64,000 nucleotides of DNA. Source: Streptomyces sp. CB02959. Its GTDB lineage: Bacteria > Actinomycetota > Actinomycetes > Streptomycetales > Streptomycetaceae. The translations under genes and the position numbers were made by a program. The notes below the pieces were generated by a model. It was given only the letters and a program-made list of their open reading frames with translations. It did no database searches and was not told where the DNA came from. Position 1 is the stretch's first letter; each line of letters opens with the position of its first letter. Where the stretch lies: the NCBI RefSeq assembly GCF_002803155.1, contig NZ_NNBP01000006.1, positions 109,785-173,784 of the forward strand, read 5' to 3'. This document shows positions 33,176 to 40,932 of the stretch, one piece after another.

Positions 33176-33242
33176 CGGGCCACCCTCGTGGCCCGGCACA
33201 GGTAGTCGTGCGGATACCGCATCCGGTTCCCGGGATCCGCAC
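33176..33242 (-). promoter_or_regulatory. Structured leader/operator region of the importer operon
   Basis: Upstream of the binding-protein start lie a perfect hairpin (8-bp stem CGGGCCAC/GTGGCCCG, 4-nt loop, 33176-33195) and, farther up, a perfect 8-bp inverted repeat GTGCGGAT/ATCCGCAC (33208-33215 and 33235-33242) with an internal GCGGAT-like copy. No cobalamin-riboswitch box was recognised. This may be a repressor site or an RNA element. Confidence 0.5.
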
Positions 33243-33274
33243 AGGTCGTCCCTCGGGTGGCCGCCGGATGCCGC

Positions 33275-33733
33275 TCAGGCCCCCTCGCCGCTCCCTTGGG
33301 GGCCGTAGAGGTCGAGGAGGCGGGTGCGGGTGCCGTGCAGGCGTTCGGCGACGGTTTCGGCGACGTAGCGGTAGACCGCGCGGCCCAGGAGCGGGTCCTC
33401 CTCGCACAGGGTGCGGACCGCGGCGGCGTCGAACTCGTCGGCCTCGACGGGGCCGACGGTCTCCGCGCCGAGGTGCCAGGTGTAGGGCGGGAACAGCCAG
33501 GACCAGCCGAGGAGTTCGTCCCGGCCGAGGGTTTCGACGATCGCCGCCCGGCGGCCGGGGACCCGCTGGTCGAGCGCGACCCGGCCGGAGCGGATGATCC
33601 AGAACCGGTCGGCCCGGCGGCCCTCCTCGAAGAGGCGGGTCGCGCGGGGCAGCGACACCTCGTGGGCGAGTTCGGCCAGTCGACGGCGCCGGTCGGGGGG
33701 CATCGCGTCGAACAGGTGCTTGGCCTTGGTCAT
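33275..33733 (-). CDS. Cyclic-nucleotide-binding-domain protein without HTH
   Basis: The 152-residue protein is essentially a single Crp/Fnr-type beta-roll. Core segments are SLPRATRLFEEGRRADRFWI, SGRVALDQRVPG, ETLGRDELLGWSWLFPP and GAETVGPVEADEFDAAAVR. It ends after the C-helix, where Crp proteins continue into a winged helix, so it is a sensor or adaptor rather than a transcription factor. GGAGG lies 6 nt before the ATG at 33733. It follows the NHLM transporter gene by 92 bp on the same strand and could modulate that export system. Confidence 0.85.
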   Translation of the reverse strand: MTKAKHLFDAMPPDRRRRLAELAHEVSLPRATRLFEEGRRADRFWIIRSGRVALDQRVPGRRAAIVETLGRDELLGWSWLFPPYTWHLGAETVGPVEADEFDAAAVRTLCEEDPLLGRAVYRYVAETVAERLHGTRTRLLDLYGPQGSGEGA

Positions 33734-33825
33734 GGCATCCTCCATCCACCGCTCTCCAGTGCCTCGAACGATATGCGGCGGATTGCGGGGATTCCGGGAT
33801 GGTCGGCCCGGCGGCCGGGGTGCGG

Positions 33826-36732
33826 TCAGGCCATCTGACGGCGCACCAGGTCGTGCAGTCGGCCGCCGGTGTCGGCGAGGAGTTCGGCCGGGGCGCCCTG
33901 TTCGACGATCCGGCCGTCGGCCATGACGAGGACCCGGTCGGCGTCCAGCACCGTGGAGAGGCGGTGCGCGATGACCACCCGGCTGGCGCTGAGCGCGCGG
34001 GTGCTGTCGATGACGATCCGCTGGGTCTCGTTGTCCAGGGCGCTGGTGGCCTCGTCGAAGAAGAGGATGCGGGGGCGGCGGACCAGCGCCTGGGCGATCA
34101 TCAGCCGCTGCCGCTGGCCGCCGGAGATGGCACCACCGCCGGCGATCATGGTGTGCAGTCCCATCGGCATCCGTTTGATGTCCTCGGCCAGCCCGGCCAT
34201 CTCGGCCGCCGCCCAGACCTCTTCCTGGGTGAACGCCTCGGCGCCGCAGATGCAGTCGAGGATCGAGCCGGTGAGCGGCTGGGCGTTCTGCAGGACCACG
34301 CCGCACTGGCGGCGGACGGCCGCCTGGTCGAGCGCGCCGAGGTCCTGGCCGTCGTAGAGGACACCGCCGGACGACGGCCGGTCGAAGCCGATGAGCAGGC
34401 GGAGCAGGGTCGACTTGCCGCAGCCGCTCGGGCCCACGATCGCCACGAACTCGCCGGGCCGTACCTGGAGGGAGACGTCGTCGAGGACGAGCGGGCCGTC
34501 CTCGCTGTAGCGGAAGGAGAGTTTGCGGGCCTCGATGGCACCGGAGAGCACCCCGGGCTGGGAGCTGCCGCCGCGGACCTCGGGGGCCTCGTCGAGGACC
34601 GGTTTGATCTGCTCGAACATCGGCAGCGCCGCGGCGGCCGAGAGCAGCGCGCCGGTGATCTGGGTGACCGAGGTGAGCAGCATGGTCACCGAGGTGTTGA
34701 AGGTCAGGAAGGCGCCGGCGGACAGGGTGCCGCGGGCCGGGCCGGCCAGCAGCACGAAGAGCGCGAGGGAGCAGAGCGGGAGGTAGACGGCGTTGAGGAC
34801 GGTGGTGAGGTTCTTGACCCGGCCGGCCTTCTGCTGGAGCTCCCGGGAGCGGGCGAACTCCCGGGCCCAGGCCGCGTACGCGAAGGACTCCGCCGCCGCG
34901 ACCCGCAGCTTGGGCAGCCCGCGCAGGGTCTGGAACGCCTGGTTGTTGAGCTTGTTGCCGAGCTTGATCAGCCGGCGCTGCCAGCGCAGTTCCCACAGGC
35001 CCAGGACGAGGAACACCGCGCCGATGACGAGCAGCATGGCGACCGCGGCGAGGGCCAGCGGGACGCTGTAGAGGAGCAGCAGCACGAGGTTGACCGCGCC
35101 GACCGTGGTGGCCTGCACGGCGATCGGGCCGACGCCGGCCAGCACCTGCCGGATGGCGCTGATCCCCATCGCGGCGCTGGCCAGCTCGCCCGTGGAGCGG
35201 GCGGCGAAGAACTTGGTCGGCAGGCGCAGCAGCCGGTCCCAGACGGCGGGCTGGAGGATGCTCTCGATCCGGCCTTCGATGCGCAGCACGGTGAGGTTCT
35301 GGAGCAGGGTGAAGGCGGCCGCGACGATCCCGGAGATGATGACGGCGAGCGCGACCTGGACGATCAGGCCCCGCTCCGCCGCCGGTACGTAGACGCCGAG
35401 GACCTTGCCGGTGGCGAGCGGGACGAGGGCGCCGAGGGCGACCGTCACCAGTCCGCTGAGGGCGAGGTTGCGCAGGTCAGTGCGGGTGCCGCGGAGGCTG
35501 AAGCGCATCAGCCGCCACAGCGTGAGCCGGCGGTCCGGGAGCGGCCGGTAGAACATCACCGCCCGCGGTTCGAACTCGTCGGCGTTGTCCTTGCCGATCC
35601 GGATCCGCAGCCCGGAGGACGGGTTGACCGCCTCGTACCGGCCGCGCCGCCACAGCAGGGCCACCGGGGCGCCGGACTTGGCGCGGTGTCCCACCAGCGG
35701 CCCGGCGTCGTTGCGCCACCACTGGCCGTCGAGGCGGACCGCGCGGGTGCGGATCCGGGAGGCGAGGGCGATCCGTTCGACCGGGCTGATCCGGTCGCCG
35801 GCCGCGGCGCCCTTGGGGGGCTCGGTGAGCGGGATCCCGGCGACCTCGGCGACCTTCCGGCAGACCGCGAAGGTGAGGTCGTCGCCGGCCCGGTCGCGGC
35901 CCGCGCCCGCGCGTCCGGAGCGGTCCTTGCCGATGGAGGCCAGCAGCGCCTGGTCGGCGCGTTCCCGGACGGCTTCGCCGGCCTTGATGCCGGCCGCCGC
36001 GCGGTCCTCGTGGGCGCGTTCGAGCTGCTCGATCCATCGGTCCACGGCGGACAGCAGCCGGAACTGCTGGTTGACCATCCGCTGCCACAGCGCCCCGTCG
36101 ACGAGCAGGTCGGCGGCGGCCTCGGCACTGTAGGAGGCGCCGTACTGGACGCTGCCGGGCGGCACCGGCATCCACAGGACGTCGTCGTCGGCGACCGCTT
36201 CGTCGGTGGGGCGGCCGTCCAGCGGCGCCTCGAACAGCACGCCCAGTCCGCGGGCGGTGCCGAGCGCGAAGGCGTGCTCCAGGGGGCTGGCCGCCGGTGC
36301 GCCGTGGGCGTCGTCGTACCCGTACGCGTCGGGGTGCGCGCCCTGGTCGCCGTAGCCGCCGTGTTCGGGGCGGGGCAGTTCGCGCAGGGCGATCCGGCGC
36401 AGTCCGCAGTGCTGGGACGGGCGGCCGACGAGGGTGTGCTGGGGGCCTTGGACGGGACCGAGCAGCAGGGTGCCGGCTTCGAGGCGGCCGAGGAAGTGCC
36501 AGTGGCCCTCCTGCGTGGCGTCGACCGCGAACAGGTCGAGGGTGCCGCCGGTCACCAGCCACAGGACGTACGGCCCTTCGAGGGGGACGTTGCGCTGCCC
36601 GGTGCAGTCGACGGGGGCGCCGAGGCCGCCCAGGGCGTGCGTGACCGCGTCGGCCGCGCTGGGTCCGGCGGCCGGTGCGGTGGCCGGTTCCATGGCGGAT
36701 CCGGCGTCCGGGGACGGGTGTACGGATGCCAC
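33826..36732 (-). CDS. NHLM-type bacteriocin-system ABC transporter (ATPase/permease)
   Basis: The 968-residue protein matches the second ABC transporter of NHLM secretion systems. It has a long N-terminal soluble region (about 1-410, partly cNMP/beta-roll-like, including LEGPYVLWLVTGGTLDLFAV), and a six-helix exporter domain (about 430-710, with LLRLPTKFFAARSTGELAS). The ATPase domain has Walker A GPSGCGKST near 767, signature ISGGQRQRL and Walker B ILFFDEATSALD. It lacks the C39 peptidase. The GTG start lies 1 nt after the upstream gene's stop with AAGGAG in that gene's last codons, so the two are coupled. It probably pairs with the peptidase-ABC protein to export the double-glycine peptide. 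Confidence 0.9.
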   Translation of the reverse strand: MASVHPSPDAGSAMEPATAPAAGPSAADAVTHALGGLGAPVDCTGQRNVPLEGPYVLWLVTGGTLDLFAVDATQEGHWHFLGRLEAGTLLLGPVQGPQHTLVGRPSQHCGLRRIALRELPRPEHGGYGDQGAHPDAYGYDDAHGAPAASPLEHAFALGTARGLGVLFEAPLDGRPTDEAVADDDVLWMPVPPGSVQYGASYSAEAAADLLVDGALWQRMVNQQFRLLSAVDRWIEQLERAHEDRAAAGIKAGEAVRERADQALLASIGKDRSGRAGAGRDRAGDDLTFAVCRKVAEVAGIPLTEPPKGAAAGDRISPVERIALASRIRTRAVRLDGQWWRNDAGPLVGHRAKSGAPVALLWRRGRYEAVNPSSGLRIRIGKDNADEFEPRAVMFYRPLPDRRLTLWRLMRFSLRGTRTDLRNLALSGLVTVALGALVPLATGKVLGVYVPAAERGLIVQVALAVIISGIVAAAFTLLQNLTVLRIEGRIESILQPAVWDRLLRLPTKFFAARSTGELASAAMGISAIRQVLAGVGPIAVQATTVGAVNLVLLLLYSVPLALAAVAMLLVIGAVFLVLGLWELRWQRRLIKLGNKLNNQAFQTLRGLPKLRVAAAESFAYAAWAREFARSRELQQKAGRVKNLTTVLNAVYLPLCSLALFVLLAGPARGTLSAGAFLTFNTSVTMLLTSVTQITGALLSAAAALPMFEQIKPVLDEAPEVRGGSSQPGVLSGAIEARKLSFRYSEDGPLVLDDVSLQVRPGEFVAIVGPSGCGKSTLLRLLIGFDRPSSGGVLYDGQDLGALDQAAVRRQCGVVLQNAQPLTGSILDCICGAEAFTQEEVWAAAEMAGLAEDIKRMPMGLHTMIAGGGAISGGQRQRLMIAQALVRRPRILFFDEATSALDNETQRIVIDSTRALSASRVVIAHRLSTVLDADRVLVMADGRIVEQGAPAELLADTGGRLHDLVRRQMA

Positions 36733-36733
36733 G

Positions 36734-39013
36734 TCAGTGCTCCTTGACCAGCTCGGCGTAGGCGCCGCCGGCGGCGACCAGTTCGGCGTGCCGGCCGCGT
36801 TCGACGATGGCACCGTGGTCGAGGACCACGATCTCGTCGCTGTCGCGGACGGTGCTCAGCCGGTGGGCGATGATGACGCAGGCGCAGCCGCGGCGCCGCA
36901 GGTTGTCCATGATGACCGCCTCCGTCCCGGCGTCCAGTGCGCTGGTGACCTCGTCGAGGACGAGGATGCTGGGGCGGCGGACCAGCGCCCGGGCGATCTC
37001 CAGGCGCTGCCGCTGGCCGCCGGAGAAGTTGCGGCCGTCCTGCTCGACGCGGCTGTGGATGCCGTCGGGGCGGCGGGCGATGACGTCGTCGTAGAGGGCG
37101 GCGTCCTGGAGGGCGGCGATCACCGCGTCGTCCGGTATGGAGGGGTCCCACAGCGCGACGTTGTCCCGGACGGTGCCCTCGAAGAGGAAGACGTCCTGGT
37201 CGACGAAGGAGACCGAGGCGGCCAGCGCGCTGCGCGGGATGTCCTGCAGGCGCTGCCCGTCGATCCGGATGGTGCCTTCCCAGGGGGTGTAGAGGCCCGA
37301 GATCAGTCGGGAGACGGTGGACTTGCCGCTGCCCGAGCCGCCGACCAGGGCGACCTGCTGGCCGGGGCCGACGGCCAGCGAGAAGCCGGTCAGCAGTGGT
37401 GCGTCGAGCGGGCTGTAGCCGAAAGTGATGTCGTCGAGGGTGACGTGGCCCTTGAGGCGGCGGGTGCCGGCGTCCGCGTCCGGGCGGGAGTAGTGGGCGT
37501 CGGCGGGGAAGCTCTCGACGTCCTTGAGGCGGGCGACGTCCGCGGCGAAGTCCTGGATCCGGCCGGCGACGCCGTTGAGGCGGGTGACCGGGGCGGTGAA
37601 GCGGGTCACCAGCGCCTGGAAGGCGACCAGCAGGCCGATGGAGAGGTGCCCCTCGACGGCGCGCAGGCCGCCGATCCAGAGGATCAGCGCGCTGTTGAGG
37701 GTGGCGAGGGTGGGGGCGACGACGGCCAGCCAGGCGCTGGGCACGCCGAGCCGCTGCTGCTCCTCCAGGGTGGCGGCGTGCTGCCCGGCCCAGCGGCGGA
37801 AGTAGCCGTTCTCGCCGCCGGTGGCCTTCATGGTCTCGATGAGCTGGAGGCCGGTGTAGGAGGTGTTGGTGAGGCGGGCGGTGTCGGCGCGCAGTTTCTG
37901 GGTGTGGGTGGCGCGCAGCCGGACCACGATCCGCATGGCGACGACGTTGAGCAGGGCGATCAGGACGCCGATGACGGTGAGTTGCGGGTCGTAGGTCCAC
38001 AGCAGCACGGCGTAGAGGACGACGACCACGCCGTCCACGGCGGCCGCGGCCAGGTCGCGGGCGAGGGTTTCGGCGACCGCGTCGTTGGACTGCAGGCGTT
38101 GGACGAGGTCGGCGGGCGCGCGCTGGGCGAAGAAGGTGACCGGCAGCCGCAGCAGGTGGCGCAGGAAGCGGGCGCTGCTGAGGGTGGAGGAGATGATCCG
38201 GCCACGGAGCAGGTTGGCCTGCTGGAGGCCGGTCAGGACGGCGGTGAGGGCCACCATCGCGGCCATCGCGGCGAACAGCGGCCCCAGCAGCGAGGTCTGG
38301 TTGCCGATCAGGAACATGTCGATGTAGGTGCGGCTGAGCGCGGGCAGCGCGGCGCCGACGCCGACCAGCAGCAGGCTGGCGAGCAGGGCGGCCAGCAGGG
38401 TGCCGGTGGTGCCGCGCAGCCGGGCCGGCAGGGCGCTGAGCACGCTGGGGCGGCGGCCGCCGGCGCGGAACGACTCGGTCGGTTCGAAGACCAGGACGAC
38501 GCCGGTGAAGCTGGTGTCGAAGTCCTCCACGGGCACGAAGCGGCGGCCCTTGTCGGGGTCGTTGACGTACACGCCGCGACGGCCGAGGCGGCGGCCGGGG
38601 CCGTCGTAGACGACGTAGTGGTTGAACTCCCAGAAGAGGATGGCCGGTGCCTGGACCTCGGCGAGGGCGGCCGGTTCCATCTGCATGCCCTTGGCCGACA
38701 GGTTGTAACTGCGGGCGGCCTTGAGGAGGTTGCTGGCGCGGGAGCCGTCGCGGGAGACGCCGCAGGCGATCCGCAGCTCCTCCAGTGGGACGTGCCGTCC
38801 GTAGTGGGCGAGCACCATCGCCAGGGAGGCGGCGCCGCACTCGACCGCTTCCATCTGGAGCACGGTGGGGGTACGCACGGACTTCTTCGCCTTGCGGGCG
38901 GGGGCCGGCGGACGGCGGCGACGGGCGGCCGGGGCGCCCTCGGGCCGGTGGCGGCCGCGGCCGGCGGGGGGCAGGTGCTGCGGGGGCGCCGCGGAGGCGT
39001 CGGGGGCGGTCAC
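36734..39013 (-). CDS. NHLM-type peptidase/ABC transporter (C39 protease-exporter)
   Basis: The 759-residue protein begins with a basic Pro/Arg leader, then a C39 peptidase domain: Q53 and C59 (LQMEAVECGAASLAMVLAHY), H132 (FWEFNHYVVYDG) and D152 (YVNDP). An exporter membrane domain (about 200-480) and an ATPase (GGSGSGKST near 562, FSGGQRQRLEIARAL, ILVLDEVTSALD) follow. It should cut leader peptides after a Gly-Gly and push the core across the membrane. The GTG start overlaps the HlyD gene's stop. All catalytic residues are present. Confidence 0.93.
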   Translation of the reverse strand: MTAPDASAAPPQHLPPAGRGRHRPEGAPAARRRRPPAPARKAKKSVRTPTVLQMEAVECGAASLAMVLAHYGRHVPLEELRIACGVSRDGSRASNLLKAARSYNLSAKGMQMEPAALAEVQAPAILFWEFNHYVVYDGPGRRLGRRGVYVNDPDKGRRFVPVEDFDTSFTGVVLVFEPTESFRAGGRRPSVLSALPARLRGTTGTLLAALLASLLLVGVGAALPALSRTYIDMFLIGNQTSLLGPLFAAMAAMVALTAVLTGLQQANLLRGRIISSTLSSARFLRHLLRLPVTFFAQRAPADLVQRLQSNDAVAETLARDLAAAAVDGVVVVLYAVLLWTYDPQLTVIGVLIALLNVVAMRIVVRLRATHTQKLRADTARLTNTSYTGLQLIETMKATGGENGYFRRWAGQHAATLEEQQRLGVPSAWLAVVAPTLATLNSALILWIGGLRAVEGHLSIGLLVAFQALVTRFTAPVTRLNGVAGRIQDFAADVARLKDVESFPADAHYSRPDADAGTRRLKGHVTLDDITFGYSPLDAPLLTGFSLAVGPGQQVALVGGSGSGKSTVSRLISGLYTPWEGTIRIDGQRLQDIPRSALAASVSFVDQDVFLFEGTVRDNVALWDPSIPDDAVIAALQDAALYDDVIARRPDGIHSRVEQDGRNFSGGQRQRLEIARALVRRPSILVLDEVTSALDAGTEAVIMDNLRRRGCACVIIAHRLSTVRDSDEIVVLDHGAIVERGRHAELVAAGGAYAELVKEH

Positions 39014-39816
39014 GAGAGCAGCCAATCGATCGGGTGCTGCGCGGCCAGGTGGACGGCGGCGGTGGCCTGGGTCATCGAGTCGAGGGCGAACGGCGGGCCG
39101 CCGGAGGTCGACCAGGCGTAGCCGGAGGCGGTGGGTGCGGCGTCGAGCCGGACCAGGACGGCGACCGGCTGACCGGCACGGGAGAACTGCTCGCCGAGTT
39201 GGGCGCTGCCGAGGAACGCGGAGATCCGCTGGCGGCTCTGGGCGTTCCGGCCCACGGCCGCGACGTGGCCGCGCAGTACGCCGAACCGCTGGGTGGGCGC
39301 GGAGGCGACGGTGAGGTCGACGGTGGCGCCGGCGGGGAGGATGGCGGCGCTCTCGGCCGGGACGTAGAGGGTGGCCGTCAGCGGGTCGCGGCTGCCGGTG
39401 GTCTTCTCCACGGAGGCGAGGTCGGTGCCGGTGGTGACGACCGCGCCGATGGTGGCGACCAGGCTGGTCAGCCGGCCGGCGGCCAGCGCGCGGACGACGG
39501 TGGTGGTGCCCTGTGCGGTGCGGATGCGCACCAGTGGGGCGTCGGCGGCGACCTGCTTGCCCTCCTCGGCGAGGACCGCGGTCACCTGGCCGGCGACCGG
39601 GCTCTGCAGGACGTAGCTGCCGTGGCCGTGGGTGAGGATGCCGGGGGCGGTGAGGGTGGAGGAGACGGTGCCGGTGATCGCCCAGACGGTCGCGGCGATC
39701 ATGACGAGGACGGTGACGGTCAGCACCAGCCAGCCCTGGGGGCGGGCGAAGCGCACCGGCAGGTCGAGTTCCTCGGGCGATTGCAGCTTGGAAAGGGCCT
39801 GTTGGCGGAACTGCAC
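39010..39816 (-). CDS. HlyD-type secretion accessory protein (NHLM system)
   Basis: The 268-residue protein has a cytoplasmic N-terminus, a single membrane span (GWLVLTVTVLVMIAATVWAI) and a barrel-sandwich/lipoyl-like domain (YVLQSPVAGQVTAVLAEEGK with AADAPLVRI), typical of membrane-fusion adaptors. It lacks a long coiled-coil hairpin, as expected in a Gram-positive with no outer membrane to span. It is the first gene of the three-component exporter operon, with a GGGAAGAG site before the GTG, and its stop overlaps the peptidase-ABC start. Confidence 0.9.
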   Translation of the reverse strand: MQFRQQALSKLQSPEELDLPVRFARPQGWLVLTVTVLVMIAATVWAITGTVSSTLTAPGILTHGHGSYVLQSPVAGQVTAVLAEEGKQVAADAPLVRIRTAQGTTTVVRALAAGRLTSLVATIGAVVTTGTDLASVEKTTGSRDPLTATLYVPAESAAILPAGATVDLTVASAPTQRFGVLRGHVAAVGRNAQSRQRISAFLGSAQLGEQFSRAGQPVAVLVRLDAAPTASGYAWSTSGGPPFALDSMTQATAAVHLAAQHPIDWLLS

Positions 39817-39907
39817 GACACTCTTCCCTCAACTGCTGCGGATGGTACGGGAGTACGAGGGTACGGGAGTGCGCCACCGGCGCGAAGATCCGGCGGCGGA
39901 CAGCCGG

Positions 39908-39947
39908 GTGCCCCGGAACCCGGCCGGAACCGGGTTGTCCGGGGCAC
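39908..39947 (-). terminator. Hairpin between peptide and exporter genes
   Basis: GTGCCCCGGAACCCGG pairs with CCGGGTTGTCCGGGGCAC (2-nt bulge, 6-nt loop). It lies 94 nt beyond the peptide stop and 91 nt before the HlyD gene. It may act as a partial terminator, allowing more peptide than exporter mRNA. The rest of this 225-bp gap shows no gene. Confidence 0.6.
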
Positions 39948-40041
39948 TCGGCACGGCAGATCGGCAGGGAGGGGGCGCCGATTGCCGTCGTGACCGTTCG
40001 ATGCCGGCTGCGCCGCTCGGCGGCACAGGGTCGGCTCGGGG

Positions 40042-40257
40042 TCAGAGACCGGCGGTCAGGCCGCCCGCGACGCCCGTGACGTTGAGGCCGGTGGTCTGCT
40101 GGACCAGGCCGGTGGCGGTGCCGAGGACACCGGAGACCGGGGCGACGGAGTCGACGGTGGTGGTGACGGTGCTCAGCACGCCGCCGACGAGGCCACCGGA
40201 CACGTTGTCCAGGTCGGCGTCGGAGATTTCCTGGGTCTGCACCTGGGCGTTGTTCAT
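40042..40257 (-). CDS. Double-glycine leader peptide precursor (Cys-free core)
   Basis: The 71-residue precursor has a polar leader of 22 residues ending in a classic double-glycine site (EISDADLDNVSGG). The 49-residue core is made of Gly, Val, Thr, Leu, Ala and Ser, starting LVGGVLSTVTTTVDSV and ending VAGGLTAGL. The core has no Cys, Lys, Arg, His, Trp or Tyr and one Asp, so it is very hydrophobic and cannot form lanthionines or disulfides. A second Gly-Gly (LVGG) gives an alternative cut site. AAGGGAAA precedes the ATG at 40257. The gene sits directly ahead of the NHLM exporter operon and is its obvious cargo; no modification enzyme is nearby. The product is a bacteriocin-like, signalling or structural peptide of unknown type. 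Confidence 0.87.
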   Translation of the reverse strand: MNNAQVQTQEISDADLDNVSGGLVGGVLSTVTTTVDSVAPVSGVLGTATGLVQQTTGLNVTGVAGGLTAGL

Positions 40258-40932
40258 GATGTTTCCCTTCGGATCAATATCAAGAAATAACTGCGTACGG
40301 GCCGTCCGGTGGGTTGACCCGGCCGCGACCACGGCGACCGGGATCCCGGAATCGGGAATCCCCGGTGACTGCCGCGGTGCGATGGATCAAAGCATGCAGG
40401 TGGGTTGCGCTGCTAATCGGATGAGTGGCGATCCCGGCGCAACTGCTCCACGAAATTACCGGACGTGTACATGTGTCCATGGCATGGTCGAAGCATCTTC
40501 ACAACTCCCCCGGTTTCTTTTCCGCCGCACCGTCGTTACGGTTCCCGCGGAATGGGGCATTCCGGAACCAAGCCACTGACCAGCGCGGCAGCGTAGGCAC
40601 GCAAAACCCCGGCCCGTGTGCCGGCTGCGCATTCGGTGTGCAGATTTCCTGGAGGCGATCGAACTCAACGCCCGGCCGGCGCGCCGCGCGGTCGAGAAGT
40701 CCGATTCGTGTTTCCGCAGTACAGCCGGGATGTTGCACAGGTTTTAACCGAACATGATTGCTCTCGACTTCCCGTGCACTAATGCCCGGATTCATCACCG
40801 CTATCGCCCCGTCATTCCGATGGAAAGGGATCGACCGCCCAGAGAACGGACATATTCGCATAACTGCGGTAGGGGCCGTTCGCCGGCCCGGTCCAGGTGG
40901 CAGCCGCCCCCCGCCCGGTGCACGGTGGGTGG
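40258..40932. other. Long non-coding region upstream of the peptide gene
   Basis: No supported gene lies in these 675 bases. Composition is visibly less GC-rich than the surroundings, with A/T runs near 40275-40290 and 40735-40830. It must hold the promoter of the peptide gene (leftward) and of the PHP gene (rightward). The open frames present lack ribosome sites and Streptomyces codon bias. Confidence 0.6.
40540..40569. promoter_or_regulatory. Interrupted inverted repeat upstream of the peptide gene
   Basis: GGTTCC-CGC-GGAAT-GGGGC-ATTCC-GGAACC forms an 11-bp stem with a 3-nt bulge and 5-nt loop, about 280 bp upstream of the peptide start. It could be a regulator site or a terminator; no gene ends here. 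Confidence 0.45.

Noticed and set aside
33129..33275. Cobalamin riboswitch ahead of the FecCD importer
   Set aside because: A few fragments look similar (GGGAACCGG), but the conserved B12 box and core pairing could not be found.
40425..40757. A 110-residue rightward frame upstream of the peptide gene
   Set aside because: Lower GC, no ribosome site and no Streptomyces third-position bias; probably non-coding.
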